The position numbers were made by a program, and so were the translations under genes. A model generated the notes under the pieces. The model saw nothing but the letters and a program-made list of their open reading frames with translations, did no database searches and was not told where the DNA came from. A DNA stretch of 53,134 nucleotides from a virus, in IMG/VR virus record IMGVR_UViG_3300045825_000032, positions 1 through 53,134 of that record, one strand, 5' to 3'. This document shows positions 16,109 through 24,859 of the stretch, piece after piece; position 1 is the stretch's first letter; each line of letters opens with the position of its first letter.

Positions 16109-16830
16109 GTTAAATACTCCTTAATTTGTTGAACACTATATTCCTTTGGGTCTTTCTCTGTTCTTATCCATCGGACAGGATGTTTAAGAAACGTCTGTAA
16201 ACGTGCAACTTTTGCTGGTAATAGTGTATATTGGTCGTCATCCAACCATAAAGTCACAGGTCTTTTTTCCTTAATTAACAGTGTTAATGCTAGGTCATGT
16301 ATATGTGTCCCAAACAGACATAATGCTTGAGTAACCTGACCTACCTTGTGAGCAGAAATCAGGTCCTCAACCAGCACGATGGGAAGGTCGGTCCTTGTTC
16401 CAATTAATTCTACATACTTGTGCCCATCACCCCAGAATCTCCACTTTCTTTTTTCTTTCGTCTTGTCCATTTCAAGGGACCTGCCGATGGAGAACCTGAT
16501 GGGGTTTCCAAAGGTGAGTACAAGCCTGTTGTGGGCTGGAGAATAGCCGGTGTAGGGCTTCCAGTAGGAGTAGGGGAGTCCATACTGGAGGAGCCACTTC
16601 CATCCCTCTGGGGGAATTTCTCTGGTGAAGTCACTAGGTAACACAGCTTTTTCATCATCTGGTATCCTTTCTTTAAGTTTGAAACGAGAGGAATGAGGAG
16701 GTAGTCGATGAAACCCACAACTAAAACAGTGAGAAGAACCATCATTATAAATAGCAAGATTATCTCCAGACCTATCCCGCCCATTAGCAATACATCTTGG
16801 ACATTCATCATATTTTAGAAACTTTGCCAT
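16105..16830 (-). CDS. DNA primase (zinc ribbon plus TOPRIM)
   Basis: 241 aa from the ATG at 16830. A zinc ribbon is formed by C10-x2-C13 and C35-x2-C38; the TOPRIM core follows with a conserved Glu (IVLVEDLISA) and Asp residues (LWLDDDQ). It would make RNA primers at the fork, and it is compact compared with T7 gp4 primase-helicase. The helicase is encoded separately downstream beyond the inserted cassette, so the primase-helicase pair was probably adjacent before insertion. An exact palindrome (16275) and an AGGACCGACC copy (16386) both lie inside its coding sequence. Confidence 0.85.
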   Translation of the reverse strand: MAKFLKYDECPRCIANGRDRSGDNLAIYNDGSSHCFSCGFHRLPPHSSRFKLKERIPDDEKAVLPSDFTREIPPEGWKWLLQYGLPYSYWKPYTGYSPAHNRLVLTFGNPIRFSIGRSLEMDKTKEKRKWRFWGDGHKYVELIGTRTDLPIVLVEDLISAHKVGQVTQALCLFGTHIHDLALTLLIKEKRPVTLWLDDDQYTLLPAKVARLQTFLKHPVRWIRTEKDPKEYSVQQIKEYLT

Positions 16831-16832
16831 GA

Positions 16833-17261
16833 TTACCACTCATCATCACTACCCTCCTCATCCCCGTTATAGAAAGCCAAGTAGGTATTAATCTCTTCTT
16901 CTGGCAGGAAACGATTATATGTAGTTACCAAATGACCAGTGTTAGCATTCTTAAACTCTACCATAGGAACCCAACCAGACTCTAACAAGTAGTCCTGTAG
17001 AATCGGATATTGCTTTGTACCATTAGCACCATAACTTGATACTAGGGAGCATTGGAGTAGATACCCCCCGCCCGAATACTGGTTATTCCCACTAACAATA
17101 TCTACCACATAGTCTATGAGCGTTTCTTCAAACTTGGTACTATTCCATTTAGGAGGTATTACTTTATCAAGGAAGGTACCATACTCCTCATTAAAGTTCC
17201 CTACTTGGATAATCCCACAACAATTATCATCAATACCAGCATAAAATCTAATATTATTCAT
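16833..17261 (-). CDS. Hypothetical protein
   Basis: 142 aa, starting MNNIRFYAGIDDNCCGIIQVG and ending in a strongly acidic tail (GDEEGSDDEW). No domain recognised; a mixed alpha/beta character with many aromatic residues is seen. It overlaps the zinc-ribbon gene by 8 bp and lies just upstream of the primase, between the ATP-grasp cluster and replication genes. Confidence 0.6.
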   Translation of the reverse strand: MNNIRFYAGIDDNCCGIIQVGNFNEEYGTFLDKVIPPKWNSTKFEETLIDYVVDIVSGNNQYSGGGYLLQCSLVSSYGANGTKQYPILQDYLLESGWVPMVEFKNANTGHLVTTYNRFLPEEEINTYLAFYNGDEEGSDDEW

Positions 17262-17463
17262 TATCTTCTCCTTCCTCTACATCACTAAAATCTTCCATGT
17301 CAATCGCTTCTGTAGCTTCCAAGTCTTCCCGTGTAACTACAGGAATATCAGAGGATACATCACGGAAGCATCGGTTACACAAATCAATGAATTCTCCAGT
17401 GACTCCATGTTTGCGGGTACTTTCAAAATCATTAAGGTTTTTATCACAAGCAACACAGCGCAT
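17254..17463 (-). CDS. Zinc-ribbon protein with acidic tail
   Basis: 69 aa. Two CxxC knuckles (CVACDKNLNDFESTRK and CNRCF) define a zinc ribbon of a type common in phages; the last 25 residues are almost all acidic or small. Its start overlaps the stop of the ATP-grasp gene by one base. It may be an adaptor or a target for the modification enzymes next to it; this is speculation. Confidence 0.65.
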   Translation of the reverse strand: MRCVACDKNLNDFESTRKHGVTGEFIDLCNRCFRDVSSDIPVVTREDLEATEAIDMEDFSDVEEGEDNE

Positions 17464-18167
17464 TATACAAGTCCTTTAATAATAGCATTAGCATAACTAT
17501 CCAGAGTCTCTCCCATCAGCCCCGGATTAGCATTAACCTCAAGCAGAATCAATCTATCTTGCTGCTTGTTATAAATAATATCCACAGCACCAAGAGGGTA
17601 ATCCAGCGCTTTAACTGCTTTGAGGGCCAAGTCCCGTAGTCCGTTAGGCTCTTGAATGTCTCCACGGCAAAAAATATAACCATTAGCAAGATTGCGAATC
17701 CGAGTATCCCGTGTATCATCGAAACTCCTTTTCTTTCGTTTCTCTTGAACATCAATCACAGTCCCATTCAGGATATGCACCCGATACTCAAACTTCTTCT
17801 TAGTATATTTCGTGTACAAGGGAGCATTCACCAACTCTTCCCGAGTCTTAGCAAATACAATTCCCTTTCCCTCACTAGACCGAAGTAGAGTACGACAGAC
17901 AACCTGAACTTCTTCTCCAAGCCAAGTAAGAGCAGTCTCGCGGCTATCCGTCCATTCCGGAATCGGTAGCCCCGCCACAGCAAACTTACGGAATTGTGTA
18001 AGCTTATCTGTCCCCCTAAACAATTGGAAAGCTTTACGCCCTCGTACTCGTTCAGGAGATACACGCCAAACCTTGTAACCCAGCTTGGCACTCATAGTTT
18101 CCGCTAGTTCTTTAGCGGCACGTGACCCCATATTATTGGGGACTAATACAATTTTCTTAGTGGACAA
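17463..18167 (-). CDS. RimK-like ATP-grasp ligase
   Basis: 234 aa. ATP-grasp features are a Lys/Arg-rich nucleotide-binding middle (EGKGIVFAKT, EYRVHIL) and the metal-binding C-terminal GAVDIIYN ... LILLEVNANPGL. The fold uses ATP to join a carboxylate to an amine through an acyl-phosphate. It overlaps the class II glutamine amidotransferase by 11 bp. The same set is known from phiEco32-like phages and was proposed to make or attach peptide-like tags. The substrate is unknown. Confidence 0.82.
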   Translation of the reverse strand: MSTKKIVLVPNNMGSRAAKELAETMSAKLGYKVWRVSPERVRGRKAFQLFRGTDKLTQFRKFAVAGLPIPEWTDSRETALTWLGEEVQVVCRTLLRSSEGKGIVFAKTREELVNAPLYTKYTKKKFEYRVHILNGTVIDVQEKRKKRSFDDTRDTRIRNLANGYIFCRGDIQEPNGLRDLALKAVKALDYPLGAVDIIYNKQQDRLILLEVNANPGLMGETLDSYANAIIKGLV

Positions 18168-19497
18168 CTAAAACTCCTTTATTAGCGTTAGGACCGACCG
18201 GTGTTTCTAGGTCTTGTTGTGAGAGGGTAATTGCAGATGTTGAACAAAGAACAAAGCCACTGGGTTCTGTGCCCTTCCATGTTGAAGGCCACATATTCTT
18301 TTGCCATGATTTGTTTTTAACAACACAATCAAATATACACCCAGTAGTAGCATACTCAATACACTCCTCCTCTTTAATTTTATCAGGGGCATATCTATGA
18401 CGAAGAACAACAGAAGGTTCATCTAGTGCCATAAGCCAAAGAAACATTCCATCCTTATCATCCACACCATTAATACAGGTAGCATCATAGGCATATGCCT
18501 CTACTGAGCAATCAGCAGGGATAACAGAGGTAATCTTTTCCCATTCAGTAACTGTACAATGTACCGCTTGTTTAGCACATTCCAGCATTTCTGTGGAGGT
18601 AAGAGCATTATCCCCAAATCCAACTACTAGGTTCATTGCTCTGTCTGCACAAGCATCCCGCCCTACATATCCTCCACGGGGACTATCATTCTGGTATGGG
18701 TGTCTATTCCACTTCCGTTCCTCATAGTCTTCCAAATCATATCCACAAGCATCAGGATAATATCCTGTAGTAATAGGAGCTACATATTTTGGTTTGATTT
18801 CAATTTTTGTATTAGTAACTCTCCATGATTTATCTACCAACTTATAGGAGCATTGAAGAAGCTCTGCTAGTTGAAAGGGTTTCTGTTTCCATACTAGATT
18901 CATCCGGTCCCCTACAAAATTCAACATAGCCAACTCAGAGGACCAAATCCATTCAGTATCTGTAGTCCCTACCCATAGAGGGCGTTGAGAATTCCGTAAG
19001 AAATTCACAGTTTCCTCCTCAAAGTTATACCAAATCAAGGCAAAGGCTCCATTAATAGTGTTAATGGCTACCTCTACCCCCTCTTTAGCAATCAAGTGGG
19101 CTATGGCATGACTATCCACATCAACATCAGCGTGTTGTTTATGGTCCCCCCATAGTGTACCATTATGGACAAGACAAATCTTATCATCCACTAGGAAAGG
19201 ATGGGCATTCTCATCAATGATATTACCCTTAGTGGCCTTTCGATTATGCCCAATGAGAGCACTACCATTAAGAATAGATAGCCGCATCAACTCATCATAA
19301 TCCTTATGACTCATGAACTCTTGTGCAGTACTTGCCTCCTTACTCAACCGAAGGGACCCATCGTTGGATACCAAGAAACTACCAGTGGAATCATCCCCCC
19401 TAAGGGTATCAACAAACAAAAGGGTTGAAAAGATTTCCTTCTGTCGTTGGGTAAATCCATTGGTATATTTACTAATAACTCCTACAAGTCCACACAT
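18157..19497 (-). CDS. Class II glutamine amidotransferase (Ntn fold)
   Basis: 446 aa. It begins MCGLVGVIS, so Cys2 becomes the N-terminal nucleophile that releases ammonia from glutamine; the expected RGDDSTG, GHNRKATKG, VHNGTLWG and DVDSHAIAH motifs follow in order. The C-terminal half (about residues 230-446) is not a known synthetase such as GlmS or AsnB and has no obvious acceptor domain. Ammonia or a glutamyl group could be passed to the neighbouring ATP-grasp or amidoligase enzymes. A near-copy of the palindrome (19052) lies in frame. Confidence 0.85.
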   Translation of the reverse strand: MCGLVGVISKYTNGFTQRQKEIFSTLLFVDTLRGDDSTGSFLVSNDGSLRLSKEASTAQEFMSHKDYDELMRLSILNGSALIGHNRKATKGNIIDENAHPFLVDDKICLVHNGTLWGDHKQHADVDVDSHAIAHLIAKEGVEVAINTINGAFALIWYNFEEETVNFLRNSQRPLWVGTTDTEWIWSSELAMLNFVGDRMNLVWKQKPFQLAELLQCSYKLVDKSWRVTNTKIEIKPKYVAPITTGYYPDACGYDLEDYEERKWNRHPYQNDSPRGGYVGRDACADRAMNLVVGFGDNALTSTEMLECAKQAVHCTVTEWEKITSVIPADCSVEAYAYDATCINGVDDKDGMFLWLMALDEPSVVLRHRYAPDKIKEEECIEYATTGCIFDCVVKNKSWQKNMWPSTWKGTEPSGFVLCSTSAITLSQQDLETPVGPNANKGVLVVH

Positions 19498-19498
19498 A

Positions 19499-20701
19499 TT
19501 ATGTATTCCTTTCTATTTCATATTCATTTAATTCTCTAATTGCTGCTGTATATTGAGCATCTGCCGCCTGTATTTCCGCTATATTACCCGCCAACATTCT
19601 CCGAGTCTGATGCTCCCTTGCTAGTAATTCCCTTTGATTCATGGGCCTTGGAGCTGGAGGGATAACATACTCTGTTCCAGTATGGCCTGTTAGTTCCGTT
19701 CCGTCTATGCGTCTAGCCGCTGTATCCCAACGCACAGCATTGTATTGTGTTCCTGCCGCAACACCTAGATTATGTAGACCTCCCTCCCTTAACCCCAGTA
19801 TTGCTTCTTCTTTAGAGATAGCTTTCTTTTTAGGAGGAACCACTACTTCCCGTTTATCTGGGTCAAATCCTACCAATGAGTACTTAGCTTGAATAACTCC
19901 ATCCTGTAGAGCGAGGCGATACTTATCATTGTAAGGAAGGAACCCATTAAAGACAGAATCAAAATACCGATTGTATTGAGAGCTATCATTCAATGTTGTA
20001 ATATCAGTAAAGATTTCATCAAAGGAAGATGATTTAGCCTTATACAGCAGGTGGCTAATAATATTCAACCATGTAGTAATCTTTGCTATATCCGCCGTAC
20101 CGTGCATATGTCGAAACTCTACTGTCCCCTGCTTAAGAATTGGTAGAAGATTCAATGCGGTATATTTTTGCCAGCGTTTTAATGTATCTGTTCCCTCTGT
20201 ATACAGCCCATTAATAAGTTTGTGATTCATTAGACATTGGGACCAAGGAATACAGTAGAGATTGGTGTCTCGATGCCCTCCTACAAACTCAAACAGAACC
20301 TGCTCAATAGTCTGGTAGCACAGAGCAAGACTAGATAACTGGTCCACAGTCATATCCACAACATTAGCATGAACATGGATACTACAGCGGTCAGTGAAAT
20401 TAGTCTCTGTGAATCCAGTCTGAGTGTAGAAGTAGTTAACACTGTTAATAAGACTTATAGCATTCATGGGCTTGGAGATAAACTCAAAGGCCCTACCACG
20501 AAGGGAAGAGTCATTAGTCACCAACCATTGATGAGCATCCAATGCAGCATGGTATGAATCAGCTCCATGACGACAATTTTCTACCTCAATCTCCATACCA
20601 AGAATCTGAGCTTGGTGAGGAATCTCTGGAGTCTTGCTGGTATATGTCAGAGGCATCTTGATGCCATAGATACTACCGATATTCGGTTCAGGTTTTTTCA
20701 T
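19499..20701 (-). CDS. Putative amidoligase (glutamine-synthetase-like fold)
   Basis: 400 aa from the ATG at 20701. The signatures GMEIEVEN (metal-binding Glu), RCSIHVHANV and GTVEFRHMHGT match the putative amidoligase superfamily related to glutamine synthetase and gamma-glutamylcysteine ligase, which form amide bonds with ATP. The C-terminal 120 residues are a helical, charged extension. It overlaps the preceding gene by 14 bp and is followed by the class II amidotransferase after one base. Acceptors are unknown. Confidence 0.8.
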   Translation of the reverse strand: MKKPEPNIGSIYGIKMPLTYTSKTPEIPHQAQILGMEIEVENCRHGADSYHAALDAHQWLVTNDSSLRGRAFEFISKPMNAISLINSVNYFYTQTGFTETNFTDRCSIHVHANVVDMTVDQLSSLALCYQTIEQVLFEFVGGHRDTNLYCIPWSQCLMNHKLINGLYTEGTDTLKRWQKYTALNLLPILKQGTVEFRHMHGTADIAKITTWLNIISHLLYKAKSSSFDEIFTDITTLNDSSQYNRYFDSVFNGFLPYNDKYRLALQDGVIQAKYSLVGFDPDKREVVVPPKKKAISKEEAILGLREGGLHNLGVAAGTQYNAVRWDTAARRIDGTELTGHTGTEYVIPPAPRPMNQRELLAREHQTRRMLAGNIAEIQAADAQYTAAIRELNEYEIERNT

Positions 20702-21308
20702 ATTGATGAATCTCCATAGTTTGTTCACAATTACGAAGGGCATCTTTAATTTCAGTAAGGAACATATTCCCAGATTTATTTAATTCGATTCGTCCAAGGT
20801 GCTGAAGGACCGACCCAACAATCTCCTTAAATACACAGATACCAAAGGGTGTTATTGCAATACTAGGTGAGATTGCATAGCAATTAAATTTTCCTACTGT
20901 TTCCTTAAAAGGAAGAGCCTTCTCATACACAGGTAAGAGACTAGAAAAATCAATATGCACAGGATTAAATCCTCTCTCTGTTACTTTATATGCACGCATA
21001 TTAGCAGAACATACTCCTCGTTTAAATTGACGACTGGCGTGGCGTTCCATAAAAAACAACCCGTCAGAAGTATTGTAGAAAGCAGAGGCCGGAGGAAGGA
21101 ACTCAAATCCAATCTCTCGTGCAATATCAGCATTTACCTGATACTTAGTTCCCTTTTTATCGGAAAAGCTCACAGTTTTTTCCTCTTGGTCAATATGCTC
21201 CAAGAGAGCAAGGAACTTACGAGTTCCATCCACAGTATAGAAACCAAAGGTTCCTTCATAGCGCTGACGGAAATCAGCAGATGTTGCTGAGAAGAATTTC
21301 TCAAACAT
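20688..21308 (-). CDS. Conserved protein of the amidoligase cluster, unknown
   Basis: 206 aa from the ATG at 21308, chosen for the GGAGG 6 nt upstream and the 8-bp overlap with the upstream ligase. The sequence (MFEKFFSATSADFRQRYEG...) has a basic segment RHASRQFKRGVCSANMRAY and no catalytic motif I recognise. Sitting between two amidoligase genes, it could be a substrate carrier, scaffold or modified target. An AGGACCGACC copy is read as GSVL near its C-terminus. Confidence 0.65.
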   Translation of the reverse strand: MFEKFFSATSADFRQRYEGTFGFYTVDGTRKFLALLEHIDQEEKTVSFSDKKGTKYQVNADIAREIGFEFLPPASAFYNTSDGLFFMERHASRQFKRGVCSANMRAYKVTERGFNPVHIDFSSLLPVYEKALPFKETVGKFNCYAISPSIAITPFGICVFKEIVGSVLQHLGRIELNKSGNMFLTEIKDALRNCEQTMEIHQYEKT

Positions 21309-22089
21309 GGATAACCTCCAATCCAAATTTAGATACCATTTCTTGAGCCAATCGTTTATCATTATTGTTAATTGTGTTGACGATGCTATCTCGATATTCA
21401 TCGAAAGGAAACTGTGCTTCCACAGCAGAGATTGCTCGTTCTGTATTTCTCCATACCCATTCAATCAAACGATCGTCAAAAATCCAGAAGTTTGACAGAG
21501 TACGATACTCAAGGCCATAAGGCTTATACCGGACTGCTCCAGCTTTACCATACAACAGCTTGCGTTTGTCGCCTTTGTCCATTAGGACCGACCCAATTCC
21601 TAGGTGCATATCCATAGCCTTACCTAATTGGTCTGCATTAACAGTGTTAACATCCTCCAAACCAATATGAATGTGTCCCCCACAAGAGCGAAGAGTTTTA
21701 TCTTCTGCCTCTGGTCGAGGATTCTTCTTACCCGTCCAAACATTGTAATCAGGGTCACAGCCAAAATTCAAGGCCGCATCCGATTGCAATTCAGATTCAG
21801 GGAAAGAAGCAGCACTCTCATTAATAATCTGGAAACCATAACGGTTTTTGATTACTCCAGAGAGGAAATCCAAGGTGGATTTAATATGACTAACATATTC
21901 TTCTGCACCAGATGCAGGAGGAATATTGAATTCCATAGCCACATTATCTTCCTGAACAGCAAATCCCTTCCCAAGTGGAAGGTCCAGAGGAAATGCCTTA
22001 CTACCACCAATCAAACCCACAGAAGATTTGAGATTACCCTGCAAATCCGCCATGAATACTTCTGGGTCACAGCCAAGTTTAAATTTCAT
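21301..22089 (-). CDS. Phage-type COOH-NH2 ligase (type 2 amidoligase)
   Basis: 262 aa from the ATG at 22089 (AGGTG just upstream). The motifs GCDPEVFM, QEDNVAMEFNIPPA, RSCGGHIHIG and GLEYRTLSNFW are those of the phage COOH-NH2 ligase family, a glutamine-synthetase-related fold in which His and Glu residues bind metal and ATP. Expected to join a carboxylate to an amine. Its length is typical of the family. It overlaps genes on both sides. Confidence 0.85.
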   Translation of the reverse strand: MKFKLGCDPEVFMADLQGNLKSSVGLIGGSKAFPLDLPLGKGFAVQEDNVAMEFNIPPASGAEEYVSHIKSTLDFLSGVIKNRYGFQIINESAASFPESELQSDAALNFGCDPDYNVWTGKKNPRPEAEDKTLRSCGGHIHIGLEDVNTVNADQLGKAMDMHLGIGSVLMDKGDKRKLLYGKAGAVRYKPYGLEYRTLSNFWIFDDRLIEWVWRNTERAISAVEAQFPFDEYRDSIVNTINNNDKRLAQEMVSKFGLEVIHV

Positions 22090-22402
22090 ACACCTCACCC
22101 TTTCCTTTGTAAATGTAAATGGTTAATCGACGCGGTTTACTTGGATAATTCGGATTACTAATCACCGGACTCTGATGAATCAAGTACTCAGAAAATCCTA
22201 AAGTCTCCAATTGTTTTTTTGCAATAGGTTGCATATCTGTTAGAATAAAAATCAATGTGGTATCAGAGATTTTTAATAGCTCCAATAACTCCAACCAAGT
22301 ATTAACTCTTGGAGCATCAATTGGTATCTCAAAAATATTATAACCCTTTGGAATAATCTGTACATCTGTATAGACCTTCTCAGAAAATACACTAATAATC
22401 AT
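22079..22402 (-). CDS. Hypothetical protein of the amidoligase cluster
   Basis: 107 aa from the ATG at 22402. Beta-rich with a central helix (WLELLELLKI) and no recognised motif. It overlaps the COOH-NH2 ligase start by 11 bp, so it is very likely co-translated with it. Function unknown. Confidence 0.55.
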   Translation of the reverse strand: MIISVFSEKVYTDVQIIPKGYNIFEIPIDAPRVNTWLELLELLKISDTTLIFILTDMQPIAKKQLETLGFSEYLIHQSPVISNPNYPSKPRRLTIYIYKGKGEVYEI

Positions 22403-22403
22403 G

Positions 22404-22751
22404 TTAACCGTTCCAATACATAATATGAAGTTTACAATCGGTATCCTCAAGAGTTACCACCACTTTTTCTGCATCTTTGGTAACATCCTCTGGAGGATAT
22501 AGTTTTGGAGGTACTTTATCTGGTCCCCATATGGTATCAGGGTCTTCAGTTACTCCTAAAATTCGATTTATCTTTTGGTATACCTCTAAACTATGACCAA
22601 CAGTGAGACTTCCACAACAATTTGAAAGACTCCCATAATCGAGTAGTAATCCGAAAGGAACTTTCTTCCTTTTCTTATAACCATGTAAAGTTATAGCACT
22701 CCTCTGATTAAATTTTGCTAAGATATCCTCTACTGCTTTGCGGTTTGACAT
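22404..22751 (-). CDS. Hypothetical protein of the amidoligase cluster
   Basis: 115 aa (MSNRKAVEDILAKFNQRS...), basic in its first third, with one Cys-Cys pair (SNCCGS). It overlaps the class I amidotransferase gene by 22 bp and ends just before the next start. No domain recognised. Confidence 0.55.
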   Translation of the reverse strand: MSNRKAVEDILAKFNQRSAITLHGYKKRKKVPFGLLLDYGSLSNCCGSLTVGHSLEVYQKINRILGVTEDPDTIWGPDKVPPKLYPPEDVTKDAEKVVVTLEDTDCKLHIMYWNG

Positions 22752-23389
22752 AGGCGTTCCTTCATAGTTTCAAACACATACTGAGTAGCCTCAGTCCGTC
22801 CATCCATCATTTCAGGATGCCATTGGATAGCGAATCCTTTTACATCTTTGAAATAGACATACTCAGGTTCGTGCCAATCAGGACTTGGAGGAGTCCATAC
22901 TTGGTCGTCTTTATAAATATAATGAGAACTCAAGTTATTGGGTAGCCAAGCCAATAGCTCGTGGTTTGTCTTCTCCAATCCTGCCATCATTTGATGGTGA
23001 ATAGAGTTTGTGCTGAAGGACCGACCATTAACAGTGTTAACTGTGTGTCGCCCACCATGACCGCGTACATCTTGGATAAGATAACCACCAGCCAAGGCAC
23101 ATAACATTTGAGCACCACGACAGATACCAATGATAGGAATACCCATCTCTTTAGCACGTTGCATCAAGTCCCACTCAGCATGGTCCCGTGTAGGATAAGG
23201 ATAAGTAGACTTGGATTGGGGATGCTTATAGGTCCACGTACCAATGTCTGACCCACCCCATACTACCAACATGGAATCCTTTTCCTTCAAATCCTCTGGC
23301 AATCGTGCTGTAACAACAATCTTAACCAGAGCATCAAAGGGATGGGCATCCCCACCACTAAGCGCACTATATAGAATTTTTGCAATCAT
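22730..23389 (-). CDS. Class I glutamine amidotransferase (gamma-glutamyl hydrolase/C26-like)
   Basis: 219 aa. The nucleophile elbow is GICRGAQ with Cys90, and the partner His/Glu are in AIQWHPEMM, the triad of class I GATases and C26 gamma-glutamyl peptidases such as PuuD. It could cleave gamma-glutamyl amides, removing or recycling what the ligases make, or supply ammonia. It is the first enzyme of the cluster. An AGGACCGACC copy and an exact palindrome lie next to each other within it (23017-23040), encoding VNTVNGRS. Confidence 0.85.
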   Translation of the reverse strand: MIAKILYSALSGGDAHPFDALVKIVVTARLPEDLKEKDSMLVVWGGSDIGTWTYKHPQSKSTYPYPTRDHAEWDLMQRAKEMGIPIIGICRGAQMLCALAGGYLIQDVRGHGGRHTVNTVNGRSFSTNSIHHQMMAGLEKTNHELLAWLPNNLSSHYIYKDDQVWTPPSPDWHEPEYVYFKDVKGFAIQWHPEMMDGRTEATQYVFETMKERLCQTAKQ

Positions 23390-23679
23390 ACAGGCAAGAT
23401 TCCTTCCTTAGAAATTTCTTTCAATGTCATTTCCCCTGCTGGGCGAATACCAGAACGATATGGTTTATAGGCTACCACTTCCATCCCCGGATTCCATTCT
23501 GTTAACAGTGTTAATGCACCATCAACAAACTTTTCATCCACTTCATACAGACGAGGAGTACCCCCATCATCAAAACCAACCTTATCTGTTGTAATGTAAT
23601 GACAATGCCGGTCAAGTCCCTCCAAATAGGTTTCCGCCCTATTGTTAGGAGTGTTAATCAGAATCAATACTTTAGCCAT
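23386..23679 (-). CDS. Hypothetical protein
   Basis: 97 aa (MAKVLILINTPNNRAETYLEGLDRH...). The start resembles a Rossmann-like beta strand and loop, but the protein is short. It overlaps the class I amidotransferase by 4 bp and is probably a cluster member. An exact palindrome (23512) is read as LTLLT. Confidence 0.55.
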   Translation of the reverse strand: MAKVLILINTPNNRAETYLEGLDRHCHYITTDKVGFDDGGTPRLYEVDEKFVDGALTLLTEWNPGMEVVAYKPYRSGIRPAGEMTLKEISKEGILPV

Positions 23680-23680
23680 T

Positions 23681-24022
23681 TTACGCTCCTATAAAACGAA
23701 GTTTAGTTTCATACGTCTTTGCATACATAGTCTGCCCAGCCGCATTCCTTTTCTCCAGCTCTACTGTAATGTATGCTGGAAGGGACCCTTCGGGTCCTCC
23801 TCTTGTCCATGTTACTTTATCCAAGTCCCTTTCAATGTTAGAGATACGACCATACACACGATTCTTCTTTGGTTTCTTGAACACAACCCGCTCCCCTACT
23901 TTAAGAACACAGCGGTTTAGGTGATGTTCCAACCGTGCCTTCCTACTCTCTAAGGTAAGCAGACCGGAGGAGTTCTGGGTCAGGTCCAGAGCCTTCGGTT
24001 TGAGCAGTTGTGTTGTTATCAT
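23681..24022 (-). CDS. Hypothetical basic protein
   Basis: 113 aa, strongly basic in the middle (GERVVFKKPKKNRVYGRIS), with a beta-barrel-like alternation that could be an SH3/KOW-type nucleic-acid-binding fold. It overlaps the gene upstream by 80 bp. Function unknown. Confidence 0.55.
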   Translation of the reverse strand: MITTQLLKPKALDLTQNSSGLLTLESRKARLEHHLNRCVLKVGERVVFKKPKKNRVYGRISNIERDLDKVTWTRGGPEGSLPAYITVELEKRNAAGQTMYAKTYETKLRFIGA

Positions 24023-24443
24023 ATTTCTTTTCTTCCTCAGTTAGTTGACGCATATCATCAGGACAACGCCAAATTAAAGTACTACCGCGACTGAACCTAT
24101 CACCCAATACCCGAAGCCCCAAAGCTTTTGGAATTTTACGAACAGGGTCAATCTCAGCATCATAATGTAACTCTTGAATGTATTCCACAATATATGTAAA
24201 TGGTTCATGCCCTATTACATTAGGGAGCATCCTAAGAGTAACCTTATCCCCTATCTTGAAGGATTGCTTTACCGTTTCAATCCATCGAGAATAAACCAGC
24301 TTCCCCCAAGTAAGGTCTTCCAAGGTTCGTGTAGGTAAAGGTGCAGGGAGCATCCTAGGATGTTGTTGGTGGATGTGATTATACATCCCCACTACCTTAC
24401 TAACAAACGACTTGTAGGGTTTCCGTAGTTCTTGTGTAATCAT
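23943..24443 (-). CDS. Hypothetical protein
   Basis: 166 aa from the ATG at 24443. It has a KIGDKVTLRML segment resembling the neighbouring protein's GERVVFKKP, so both may carry small beta-barrel domains. An exact palindrome (24449-24461) ends 6 nt before this start codon on the minus strand and could cover the initiation region. No function assigned. Confidence 0.55.
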   Translation of the reverse strand: MITQELRKPYKSFVSKVVGMYNHIHQQHPRMLPAPLPTRTLEDLTWGKLVYSRWIETVKQSFKIGDKVTLRMLPNVIGHEPFTYIVEYIQELHYDAEIDPVRKIPKALGLRVLGDRFSRGSTLIWRCPDDMRQLTEEEKKYDNNTTAQTEGSGPDPELLRSAYLRE

Positions 24444-24588
24444 AGTTATTAACAGTGTTAATGAAAGCGTCTTCCCCGCTGGAGATATTACGCAGTTGAT
24501 GGGGTGCAGGACCGACCTTCTGTGGACCCTTTGGCATTTCGTGACACCAATCGCAATCCTGCATAATACAATGTTCACAGTGTTTCAT
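24400..24588 (-). CDS. Small Cys-rich zinc-binding protein
   Basis: 62 aa with a dense metal-binding N-terminus (KHCEHCIMQDCDWCHE). The remainder is linker-like. It overlaps the next gene by 44 bp in another frame and contains both repeated motifs (AGGACCGACC at 24508 as KVGPA and the palindrome at 24449 as INTVN). Function unknown. Confidence 0.55.
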   Translation of the reverse strand: MKHCEHCIMQDCDWCHEMPKGPQKVGPAPHQLRNISSGEDAFINTVNNYDYTRTTETLQVVC

Positions 24589-24857
24589 GATGGGTCTTTC
24601 TTAGTGGAGACAAGGGCAATACTTGGACTAGTCCCTTGTCGTGGTTCAAATGATATACTCAAATGATTACAAATACGATTAATCATTTCAATCGCAGTCA
24701 TTTTAAAACGAGTATCATGGTAACACATACCACTATACCCATTCCAGTCACCTACATAAGTCTTAGAGGCATAACTAAGCTCTACCACCTTTGCCTCTAA
24801 TTCCCTATAGGAAGTTTTAAGAGATTCAAACTCTTTTCTAGAAACTAATCCAAACAT
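24585..24857 (-). CDS. Hypothetical protein
   Basis: 90 aa from the ATG at 24857; a GTG at 24863 is an alternative that overlaps the upstream stop. A coiled-coil N-terminus (EFESLKTSYRELEAKVVEL) is followed by a mixed segment. It overlaps the Cys-rich gene by 4 bp. Confidence 0.5.
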   Translation of the reverse strand: MFGLVSRKEFESLKTSYRELEAKVVELSYASKTYVGDWNGYSGMCYHDTRFKMTAIEMINRICNHLSISFEPRQGTSPSIALVSTKKDPS

Positions 24858-24859
24858 AC

